Below are positions 53,411 through 61,627 of a DNA stretch of 64,000 nt, in pieces. The stretch covers positions 2,829,001 to 2,893,000 of the forward strand of contig NZ_AMWJ02000001.1 of the NCBI RefSeq assembly GCF_000319305.2, written 5' to 3'. Under the pieces are notes generated by a model, which saw only the letters and a list, made by a program, of their open reading frames with translations, did not search any database and was not told the DNA's origin. This DNA comes from Pseudomonas bharatica CSV86. GTDB lineage: Bacteria; Pseudomonadota; Gammaproteobacteria; Pseudomonadales; Pseudomonadaceae. A program made the position numbers and the translations under genes. Position 1 is the stretch's first letter. The number at the start of each line of letters is the position of its first letter.

Positions 53411-54275
53411 CCTGTCCAACCTCAATGCCGAACAGCGTGCGCTGCTCGAGCGCCTGCAGGGCGAGGCCGATGCCTTGCGTGCCGAACTCGACGAAACCAA
53501 CCAGGGCGTACTGGCCCTGTACTCCGAGCTGGACACCCAGGCCGAACAACTGCGCCAGGCCTCGGACCTGAAAAGCCGTTTTCTCTCCTACATGAGCCAC
53601 GAGTTCCGCACCCCTCTGGGCTCGATCCTGAGCATCACCAGCCTGCTCGCCGACGAGCTGGACGGCCCCCTGAGCCCCGAGCAGCACAAGCAGGTGGCCT
53701 TCGTCAGCACGGCCACCCGCGAACTCAGCGACATGGTCGACGACCTGCTCGACCTGGCCAAGATCGAAGCCGGACGCATCACCATCTCACCTGGCTGGTT
53801 CGACATGCTCGACCTGTTCTCTGCCCTGCGCGGCATGTTCCGGCCGATCGTCAACAGCACCAACGTCGACCTGATCTTCGAAGAGCCCACCGGCCTGCCA
53901 CGGCTCTACACCGACGACAAGAAGCTCGCGCAGATCCTGCGCAACTTCATTTCCAACTCGCTGAAGTTCACCACCAGCGGTGAGGTACGGGTCTCCGCCA
54001 GCCTGGAAGGCAACGACCGCATCCGCTTCGCGGTCAGCGACACCGGCATCGGCATCTCCCCGGAACTGCACGGTGCCCTGTTCGAGGACTTCTCCCAGGT
54101 CGACTCGCCCCTGCAGAAACGCCTGCGCGGCACCGGCCTCGGCCTGTCGCTGTGCAAGCGCTTCGCCGAGCTGCTCGGCGGCCAGGTCGGGCTGTGCAGC
54201 GAACCCGGGGTCGGCTCGACCTTCTTCGTCATCATCCCGCTGGCCATGGCCACGGAGGCCGTCGATGAAACGTAA
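53403..54275 (+). CDS. Soluble histidine kinase of the stressosome operon
   Basis: Kinase of 290 residues with no membrane segment. Residues 5-58 look like a coiled coil (EQRALLERLQGEADALRAEL), then the H box SYMSHEFRTPLGSI (His66) and a HATPase domain with N box QILRNFISNSLKFT, G1 DTGIGI and G2 GTGLGLSL. With no sensor domain of its own, it likely takes its input from RsbT or the stressosome (inference). It overlaps the phosphatase gene by 8 bases and the hybrid kinase gene by 11. Confidence 0.92.
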   Translation: MTDLSNLNAEQRALLERLQGEADALRAELDETNQGVLALYSELDTQAEQLRQASDLKSRFLSYMSHEFRTPLGSILSITSLLADELDGPLSPEQHKQVAFVSTATRELSDMVDDLLDLAKIEAGRITISPGWFDMLDLFSALRGMFRPIVNSTNVDLIFEEPTGLPRLYTDDKKLAQILRNFISNSLKFTTSGEVRVSASLEGNDRIRFAVSDTGIGISPELHGALFEDFSQVDSPLQKRLRGTGLGLSLCKRFAELLGGQVGLCSEPGVGSTFFVIIPLAMATEAVDET

Positions 54276-56208
54276 CCTGCGCCTGCTGATCGTCGATGAC
54301 AACAGCGCCACCCGCTACGCCCTGCGCCGCCGCCTCGATCGCCAGGGCTACACGGTGCTGGAGGCCGGTACCGGGGGCGAAGGCCTGGCGCTGATCGAGA
54401 AGGAGCGCCTGGATGCGCTGATCCTCGACGTCAACCTGCCGGACATGAGCGGCTTCGATATCGTCCGCAACCTGCGCGCCGACCCGCGTACCGCGCTGTT
54501 GCCGGTGATCCACGTGTCGGCGGCGTCGATCCAGACCGGCGACATCATCACCGGCCTCGACGCCGGCGCCGATGCCTACCTGATCCACCCGATCGATCCC
54601 GACGTGCTGCTCGCCACCCTGCGCACCCTGCTGCGGGTGCGCGACACGGAAAACGCCCTGCGCGAAAGCGAGGCGCGCTTCCGCGAGATCTTCGCCAATG
54701 TCTCGGCGCCCATCGCCGTGCTCGACGCCAGCCTCAACATCCATGAGTGCAACCATGCCTTCACCCAGTTGCTCGAAGGCATCAAGGCCCCGCAGACCCT
54801 GGACGCGGCGCTGAAGGACAACGACGCCTCGGTGGTCGGCGAACTGCGCCTGCGCCTGGCCGAAGGCGAGCGCTGGAAAGGCACCCTGAACATGCGGGTC
54901 AAGGGCGAGCTGCGCGAAACCGAGTGGCAGATCTCGCCGTACCGTACGCCCGGCTCCAGCCTGGTGTTCGTCGAGGACGTCACCGAACACCGCCACCGCG
55001 AACGCTCGCACCGGGCCCAACTGGACGATGCCAACATCCAGCTGGCCAAGGAAGTCGCCGAACGGGCACGCACCGAGGAGCAGCTGCTCCAGGCGCAGAA
55101 AATGGATGCCTTGGGCAAGCTCACCGGCGGCATCGCCCATGACTTCAACAACATGCTCACCGGGATCATCACTAGCCTCGAATTGATCCGCAAGCAGGCC
55201 GGCACCCAGGCGTCGCCCAAGCTGCAGATCTACGCCGAGGCGGCGCTCAACTCGGCCACCAGCGCCGCCGCCCTGACCCACCGCCTGCTGGCCTTCGCCC
55301 GCCAGCAACCGCTGGACACCCGGCCGGTGGACATCAACGAGCATGTGCGTTCGCTGGAAGAGCTGCTGATCCGCACCATCGGCGAACGCATCGTGCTCAC
55401 GCTGGAACTGACCAACCAGCCGGCCATCGCCCTAGTCGACCCGGTGCAACTGGAAAGCGCGGTGCTCAACCTGGCGATCAACGCCCGCGATGCCCTGCCC
55501 CAGGGCGGGCATATCTGGATCAGCACCTACGCTGCCTATTCACGTGGCAATCCGAAAATGCAGGACGGCGCCTATGTCTCGCTGTCGGTGCGCGACGACG
55601 GCATCGGCATCGACCACAGCGTGATCGACAAGGTCTTCGAACCCTTCTTCACCACCAAGCCGCTGGGCCAGGGCACCGGGCTGGGGCTATCGACCATCTA
55701 CGGTTTCGCCCGCCAGTCCGGCGGCGATGCGCATATCCGCAGCGTCATCGGCCGTGGTACCGAAGTGACCCTGCTGCTGCCGGCCGGCAGCGACGTACCG
55801 GACCTGCCGCCGGAGCCGCAGGGCAGCGTCGATCCCCAGGGCCAGGGCGAGCATATCCTCATCGTCGAGGACATGGCCTCGGTGCGCCTGTTCGTCAGCG
55901 AGGTGCTGCTGGACGCGGGCTATCGCTGCACCACGGTGGAAAGCATCGAGCTGGCCCTGGAGCATCTGCAGCGCGACGCCTCCATCGACCTGCTGCTGAC
56001 CGATGTCGGCCTGCCGCGCATGAGCGGGCGGGAACTGGCGGACGTGGCGCGCGGTTGGCGGGCCGGGTTGCCGGTGCTGTTCATGACCGGTTATGCGCAA
56101 ACCGCCTTGAACCGCCAGGCCTTCCTCGCGCCGGGGATGGACATGCTGTTCAAGCCGTTCCAGATCAGCGAGTTGCTCGAGAAGGTACGGCGGGCACTGG
56201 AAGGTTGA
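54265..56208 (+). CDS. Hybrid histidine kinase (REC-PAS-HisKA-HATPase-REC)
   Basis: Signalling protein of 647 residues. The N-terminal receiver has Asp55 (ILDVNLPDMSG), but the conserved lysine position reads YLIHPID, histidine for lysine. A PAS domain spans about 130-245, the H box is GGIAHDFNNMLTGI (His292), HATPase G1 is DDGIGID and G2 GTGLGLSTIYGF, and a second receiver at about 530-647 has Asp580 (LLTDVGLPRMSG) with a normal lysine (FKPF). No DNA-binding domain exists, so the final output must be another protein. Last gene of the operon. Confidence 0.92.
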   Translation: MKRNLRLLIVDDNSATRYALRRRLDRQGYTVLEAGTGGEGLALIEKERLDALILDVNLPDMSGFDIVRNLRADPRTALLPVIHVSAASIQTGDIITGLDAGADAYLIHPIDPDVLLATLRTLLRVRDTENALRESEARFREIFANVSAPIAVLDASLNIHECNHAFTQLLEGIKAPQTLDAALKDNDASVVGELRLRLAEGERWKGTLNMRVKGELRETEWQISPYRTPGSSLVFVEDVTEHRHRERSHRAQLDDANIQLAKEVAERARTEEQLLQAQKMDALGKLTGGIAHDFNNMLTGIITSLELIRKQAGTQASPKLQIYAEAALNSATSAAALTHRLLAFARQQPLDTRPVDINEHVRSLEELLIRTIGERIVLTLELTNQPAIALVDPVQLESAVLNLAINARDALPQGGHIWISTYAAYSRGNPKMQDGAYVSLSVRDDGIGIDHSVIDKVFEPFFTTKPLGQGTGLGLSTIYGFARQSGGDAHIRSVIGRGTEVTLLLPAGSDVPDLPPEPQGSVDPQGQGEHILIVEDMASVRLFVSEVLLDAGYRCTTVESIELALEHLQRDASIDLLLTDVGLPRMSGRELADVARGWRAGLPVLFMTGYAQTALNRQAFLAPGMDMLFKPFQISELLEKVRRALEG

Positions 56209-56211
56209 CGG

Positions 56212-56242
56212 GCATGCTGGCGTGAAAAAGCGGCCGGCATGC
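56212..56242 (+). terminator. Hairpin after the stressosome operon
   Basis: GCATGCTGGC / GCCGGCATGC, ten pairs with one G-T, 11-base loop, directly after the hybrid-kinase stop. No T run follows, so terminator activity is uncertain. From here to 56458 no gene is seen. Confidence 0.45.
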
Positions 56243-56458
56243 ACCCTCCGGAATCTGACCAATCAGTCACGAAACTCCTCGACAACCCGCATTTCCGGGC
56301 ACTTGCTCAGCACGCAACGCTATTTGGCGGGATAAAAAACGCCGAAATAATCATTTGCGATTTGCCCAGCCCGCAACTATGGTTCGAGCACCCGGCGCTC
56401 ACAAGGAATTGGTACCCGTTGCCAGTGAGCCGCCAGCTACCACTCAGGGAAGATCACC

Positions 56459-58291
56459 ATGGCGACTCGCGATTTCGTTCGAGCTGTGCGTAACGCTTTT
56501 CTCATGCTGGCCGTGCTCGCCGCCGTGGCGACCACCCCGGCCCTGGCCGCTCCCCAGGCGCTGCTGGCCGAGGCCCAGGCCGACATGAAGGCCCTCGACG
56601 CCGAGGTAAAACCGGGCATCCCGCACCGCCTCGACCTGGCCAATCCGCTGCATTACCGCTACATCACGGAAACCTTCAAGCGCGCCGGAAAAACCCCGGA
56701 GAATTCACCGCAACTGTTCCGTACCCTGGAAAACGGCCGCGACATCGCCACTGCCGCGCTGCAGAAGAACGCTACCCGCCCCAACCGGGCGCTGGCCGTC
56801 AACGCCGCCGCCAGCGACGGTATCCAGAACCTCAACTTCATCGCCACCTTCTCCCAGGACAACGGCACCGGCAGCAGCCCGGCCAAGGCCCGGGCGACCC
56901 TCTCGGCCACCCAGCCGGGCTACCAGGCCACGGGTATTTCCTCGGTGGCGGGCGGCACCACCTCGACCTCCATCGTCATGGAGCTGTACGAAGTCGAGAC
57001 CGGCAAGGTCTACGCCACCAAGTCCGGCAGCCAGTTCAGCCAGGGCACGGATTTCCGCGTGCAGGTCGAAGGCCAGGTGCCGGCCGCCGACGGTAACCCG
57101 ACCACCCAGGCCAAGGGCCTGTTCTATTACTACCCGGCCAATGCCGGCCCGACCGATCCGCCGGTGGTCTACGTGCAGACCTTTCAGGACACCCTGAACC
57201 CCACCAGCGCCTGCCTCAACCAGCCCAACTACTGCGTGCGCAACGCCAGCGGCAACTGCACCGGCAGCTACGAGACCAGTTGCACCAACACCAAGGCCAA
57301 CACCACGCCGATCAAGCTGTGCTGGTACCGCGGCAGCCAGCAGGAATGCGATTACTGGAACTCCACGGCGCACCCGACCAATTTCGTCTTCCCGCTGTCG
57401 GGATCGGCCACCTTCGCCAACACCGTGGTCTCGCCACCGGCCGGGGTCACCTCGATCTATATCCAGAACCCCGCCGGCGGCGGTTGCAACGTGTACTTCC
57501 AGCAAGGCACGGTGCTCGAACAGCAATACTGGACGGCCAATGGCCAGACCATCTCGTGGAACTACCCGGCCTCGGCCTTCCCCAACACCGGCAACTGCAT
57601 CAACTACTACGACGGCACCGCCGCCAACCTCTGGGTCACCGCCTATGTCGCGCTCAACGGCAGCCAGGGCCAGGAGCCACCGTTCGGCACCCTGAACTTC
57701 ACCAGTGACCGCACCTACCTCGGCACCCCGGGGGTCAACATCATTCCGCCGCTGTACATCATGCAGGGCTGCCTGGCCGAGGGCACCGAGATCACCCTGG
57801 CCGACGGCAGCAAGCGCCCGGTCGAGGCCTTCACCGGCAAGGGCGGCGAGTCGGTGAAGAGCGCCGACGGCAAGACCAGCGAGGTACACGGCACCACCCA
57901 GGGCACCGAGCCCCATCCGATGATCCGCATCAAGACCGATGCCGGCCATGACCTCCTGGTGACCCGCACCCACCCGATGATCCTCGCCAACGGCCTGCCC
58001 CTGCAGGCTCGCTACCTGCGGGTAGGCGACGAACTGGCCAGCCTGGAGGGCAAGGCCCGGGTCACCTTGCTGACCCTGGAGGACTACAAGGGCAAGGTGC
58101 ACAACCTGCTGACCCAGCCCTATCCAACCTCCGGTACCTACTACGCCGGCGGCCTGCTCACCGGCGACGCCAACATGCAGCAATCGCTGGCCTCGGTGGG
58201 CGAACGCACGCCGCTGCGCAGCCGCGCCGAAATCCGCGCCAGCCTGCCCAAGGAATGGCTGCAGGATTTCGACAACAGCCCCGACCCGTGA
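56459..58291 (+). CDS. Secreted Cys-rich protein with C-terminal Hint (hedgehog/intein) domain
   Basis: Exported protein of 610 residues. The signal peptide is RNAFLMLAVLAAVATTPALAA. Residues 35-430 are unassigned, with a cysteine-rich part at about 245-300 (SACLNQPNYCVRN, SGNCTG, TSCTNT, KLCWYRG, QECDYW) that suggests disulfides. From Cys438 (QGCLAEGTEITLADG) runs a Hint domain: block B LVTRTHPMIL, then VGDELASLEG, VHNLLTQPYP and TYYAGGLLTGD. The C-terminal HN plus nucleophile of true inteins is missing, so hedgehog-like cleavage at Gly437-Cys438 rather than splicing is expected. First of three genes of unknown function. Confidence 0.8.
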   Translation: MATRDFVRAVRNAFLMLAVLAAVATTPALAAPQALLAEAQADMKALDAEVKPGIPHRLDLANPLHYRYITETFKRAGKTPENSPQLFRTLENGRDIATAALQKNATRPNRALAVNAAASDGIQNLNFIATFSQDNGTGSSPAKARATLSATQPGYQATGISSVAGGTTSTSIVMELYEVETGKVYATKSGSQFSQGTDFRVQVEGQVPAADGNPTTQAKGLFYYYPANAGPTDPPVVYVQTFQDTLNPTSACLNQPNYCVRNASGNCTGSYETSCTNTKANTTPIKLCWYRGSQQECDYWNSTAHPTNFVFPLSGSATFANTVVSPPAGVTSIYIQNPAGGGCNVYFQQGTVLEQQYWTANGQTISWNYPASAFPNTGNCINYYDGTAANLWVTAYVALNGSQGQEPPFGTLNFTSDRTYLGTPGVNIIPPLYIMQGCLAEGTEITLADGSKRPVEAFTGKGGESVKSADGKTSEVHGTTQGTEPHPMIRIKTDAGHDLLVTRTHPMILANGLPLQARYLRVGDELASLEGKARVTLLTLEDYKGKVHNLLTQPYPTSGTYYAGGLLTGDANMQQSLASVGERTPLRSRAEIRASLPKEWLQDFDNSPDP

Positions 58292-58375
58292 CGCCAGCGG
58301 GGATGCGTCCGCGCGTATCCCCCGACGCCCCTCTTGTCCGGCTTCCTCTTTCCAGCCCTTCTTCCGGAGGCTCGC

Positions 58376-61300
58376 ATGGCCGCCCACGCGCAAGCGCAAA
58401 ACAGCACCGATCCGGTTATCCAGTCCGCCATCTACGACGGCAACAGTGTGCGGGTAATCTGGACCCCGTCGAGCGATACCGGGGTCACCGGCTATATCAT
58501 CCAGCTAGCCTGGCTGGGTGGCGGCGAGCCGGTGGTCGCCTACCAAAGCCAGGTTTTCCAGGGCCAGAACACCGGGATCGGCAACCTGCCCCTGAGCCAG
58601 CCGCTGAATACCGACGTCGCCTGGCAGGTGGTGGTCCAGGCGCAGTGGGGCAGCAGTTCCGGGCAGAACAGCGCAGCGGTGCTGCTGCCGACGCTGGCGC
58701 CGACCCTGGACGAGGCGCTGTACGACGGCCATGCGCTGCAGGTGACCTGGCAACCTTCGTGGCAGGCGGCGGCCGGCTACGAGATCGTGGTGGTATCACA
58801 GAGCATCGGCACGACCTACAGCATTCCCGTCAGTGGTACCGGGGCCCGTTCGGCAGTGGTCGACAACGCCCAGCTCGGCGGCGGCCTGGGCGACAACTCG
58901 GAATGGGTGGTGTACGTCGCTGCGGTCGGTGCCAACAGTGCCAGCGCGCGTTCTGCCGCCGCGAGTTTCCCGCCCTCCTCGATGGTCCGTCCGGTGCTGG
59001 GCAAGACCAACCTGTATCGCGACGGCAATCGCATCATCGCGCGCTGGACCGGTAGCGGTGCCAGCCAGATCGTCGGCTACCGCCTGAGTGCCAGCGATGC
59101 GGCCAGTGGCACCCGCTACAGCGTCGAAGTACCGGGGGCCAACGCCAACAACGCCACCCTCGCCCTGCCCGCGCCGCTGGCCGACAGCGCCAGCTTCCAG
59201 CTCTCGGTGACGGCGTTGACCGCCAGCGGCGCCGGCCTGGTCAGTCCCCTCGCCGCCATCGTTTCGACCCGCCCGGTGCTGACGGCAGCGGACTACAACG
59301 GCAGCGCCCTGAAGCTCGACTGGGTGATCCCCTATAACCCGGCGGTAACCGGTTACACCCTGCAGGCGCTGTCGCTGTCCAGCGGACAGAGCTTTTCCGC
59401 CACGGTCAGCAACGCCGGGGCCACCTCGGGCAGCATCCCTCTGGGCGCACCACTGGACACTACCCAGGCCTGGGTGGCGCAGATCATCGCCAACAACGCC
59501 GGCGATGGCGTCGGGGCCGAGGGCGAACTGCTGCCGCTGATCACCGGCAGCGCCAGCTTCACCAGCCTGGTGGTCAGCGCCGATGGCGGCAGTCTCGATA
59601 TCACCTGGCAAGCACCGGCGTCGCTGACCAGCCCGGAGCTGACCACGGTCAGCCTGCTGCTCGACGGCATTGTCGGCAGCACCTTCGCGGTCAATGGCAA
59701 TACCGCGCGCCTGGCCCTGCCGGTCAACGCCGCCGGTGCGGCGCTGAGCGTCGGCCTGGCACCGGCCAGGGGCGTGGTGCGCAACACCTGCACCAGCGCC
59801 CTCGGCGTCCCGTTGGGCATCCCGCAGATCAGCGGCTGGGACACCGATGCGGTGAGTGGCAGCGGTACCCTGAGCTGGGGCGCGCTGAGTGGCGCGCCCG
59901 GCTACCGCCTGAGCCTGCCCGGCGGCCAGCATCTGGACCTGACCGGCACCAGCACCACCCTCACCCCGGCGCAGTTGGCCAGCGGCGGCAATCCGGCCCT
60001 GGCCACCCTGCGCAGCGCCGGAGTGGTCGATGGCTGCACCCTGGTCGGCCCGGCCAGCGCAGCGTTCGCCCTGGCCACGACGCCGGTGCGGGATGTGCGG
60101 GTAGAGTATGACGGCGCCACCCTCAGCGCCCGCTGGAGCGCGGTGAGCGACGGCCAGAGCTACCGGGTATCGGTGCTGAAAACCGTGGACGGCACGACCT
60201 CGGTGGACCAGGCCTTCACCTCCAGCGCCGGGGTGCTCGAACAAAGCTGGGCCTATACCCCGGGCAACCCGGCGGCGGGCCTGAGCGTGGTGGTCCAGGC
60301 CAACCAGCCGGTGCTGGGCATCGCCAACATCGGCCCGGCCAGCCAGGCCCCGGACCTGTACCGCAGCGCCTTCATTCCCTCGGCACAGGCCGCCTCCACC
60401 AGCTTCCCGCACCTGATCCCGGCGGCAGCGCTGAGCACCGCCCTCAGCGGCACCGCACCCGACACTGCGCTGACCCTGTACCTGCCGCAGATCGGCAAGA
60501 CCGGCAGCCTCGCCAACCTGCCCATCAGCAATGGCCCCTTCACCCTGTCGGCCGCCTCGGGCAGCACCTACCCCTACAGCCTGGCGATCGCCTCCGGCGG
60601 CACCGATTCGCCCTGGACCTTCGACACCCAGCCCATCCGCAGCGGCCTGCTCAAGGCCTACGTGGCCTTTCTCCAGGCGCTGGAAAGTGCCGGTGCAGCC
60701 GCCTGGGGCATCATCGCCGTGCAGGACGCCCTGGCCCGGACCATGCCACAAACCTTCGAGGAGTCGCTGTACTACGCCTTCGGCCTGTCGTTCCCGTCGC
60801 CCGATACCGGCGCCACGCTCGGCTCGGTGGACCTGCGCCCGGGGATGATCCTGCGGGTCGCCGCAAGCCCGTTCCAGACCATTTCCCAATCGACCTCGGA
60901 TTTGAAGTGGAGCAACGGCTACGTGACCGGGCCGACGGTGGACTACCCGGTGGGACAGTTCGTCGACAGTTCCGGCGGCATCAGCACCGGTTGGGACTCG
61001 TTCATCGGCCAACTGGTCAGCGGCGGCGCGCTGTCGGTCAACCCGCCCCCGTCCCATGACACCACCCAGCAAATGGGCGGGGTCGCCGATGCCGCCGACC
61101 TGTACTTCCCGGCCTTCGTCACGCCGTTCTACCGGCTGTTCTCGCCCTCGGCGCTGGCCAGTGCCAGCGACCCGGCGGTAACCACCACGACCAACAACTT
61201 CACCCTCGCCGCCGCCCCCAGCTTCACCGCCCTCAGCAGTGCCGGCAATGTGCCGGGCGGTAGCGTGCCGGTCGCCTATTTCCGCGGCCGCGTGGTGCCC

Positions 61301-61597
61301 AGGGCATGCCTGCGGGTGACCCTCGACGGCACGCCGCTGGTGGTCCCGGTCGGTACTACCGTGGCCAACCTGCTGGCCCAGGCCGGACGCATGCCGGTGC
61401 CTGCGTCGCTGCCGGTGCAGGGCGTGCAGCTGTTGCGTGGACTGGGCGCGGCGGTACTGGCGGCAAACGCGCCACTGGGTACCACGGCCTGGCCACTGCG
61501 CCTGGACTGGAGCGGGCTGGGCAACTACGGCCCGGGCTGGACGCAACTGTCCGTGCCGCTGCTGCCGGGTGACAGCGTCACCACCCGCCAGCCCTGA
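58376..61597 (+). CDS. Large protein with about seven fibronectin-III-like repeats
   Basis: Protein of 1073 residues, not assigned. GGAGG precedes the ATG; no signal peptide is seen. Residues 12-660 hold about seven repeats of some 95 residues, beginning near 12, 109, 206, 300, 394, 482 and 569. Each has a strand such as YDGNSVRVIWTPSSDTGVTGY, YDGHALQVTWQPSWQAAAGY or YNGSALKLDWVIPYNPAVTGY, as in fibronectin III. The C-terminal 400 residues are different and include a possible beta-grasp segment (CLRVTLDGTPLVVPVGTTVA, about 980). It lies 84 bases after the Hint gene and 30 before the next, so one operon is likely. Confidence 0.75.
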   Translation: MAAHAQAQNSTDPVIQSAIYDGNSVRVIWTPSSDTGVTGYIIQLAWLGGGEPVVAYQSQVFQGQNTGIGNLPLSQPLNTDVAWQVVVQAQWGSSSGQNSAAVLLPTLAPTLDEALYDGHALQVTWQPSWQAAAGYEIVVVSQSIGTTYSIPVSGTGARSAVVDNAQLGGGLGDNSEWVVYVAAVGANSASARSAAASFPPSSMVRPVLGKTNLYRDGNRIIARWTGSGASQIVGYRLSASDAASGTRYSVEVPGANANNATLALPAPLADSASFQLSVTALTASGAGLVSPLAAIVSTRPVLTAADYNGSALKLDWVIPYNPAVTGYTLQALSLSSGQSFSATVSNAGATSGSIPLGAPLDTTQAWVAQIIANNAGDGVGAEGELLPLITGSASFTSLVVSADGGSLDITWQAPASLTSPELTTVSLLLDGIVGSTFAVNGNTARLALPVNAAGAALSVGLAPARGVVRNTCTSALGVPLGIPQISGWDTDAVSGSGTLSWGALSGAPGYRLSLPGGQHLDLTGTSTTLTPAQLASGGNPALATLRSAGVVDGCTLVGPASAAFALATTPVRDVRVEYDGATLSARWSAVSDGQSYRVSVLKTVDGTTSVDQAFTSSAGVLEQSWAYTPGNPAAGLSVVVQANQPVLGIANIGPASQAPDLYRSAFIPSAQAASTSFPHLIPAAALSTALSGTAPDTALTLYLPQIGKTGSLANLPISNGPFTLSAASGSTYPYSLAIASGGTDSPWTFDTQPIRSGLLKAYVAFLQALESAGAAAWGIIAVQDALARTMPQTFEESLYYAFGLSFPSPDTGATLGSVDLRPGMILRVAASPFQTISQSTSDLKWSNGYVTGPTVDYPVGQFVDSSGGISTGWDSFIGQLVSGGALSVNPPPSHDTTQQMGGVADAADLYFPAFVTPFYRLFSPSALASASDPAVTTTTNNFTLAAAPSFTALSSAGNVPGGSVPVAYFRGRVVPRACLRVTLDGTPLVVPVGTTVANLLAQAGRMPVPASLPVQGVQLLRGLGAAVLAANAPLGTTAWPLRLDWSGLGNYGPGWTQLSVPLLPGDSVTTRQP

Positions 61598-61627
61598 CCC
61601 TTCACCGCCTCGCGACAGGGAGCCGTC

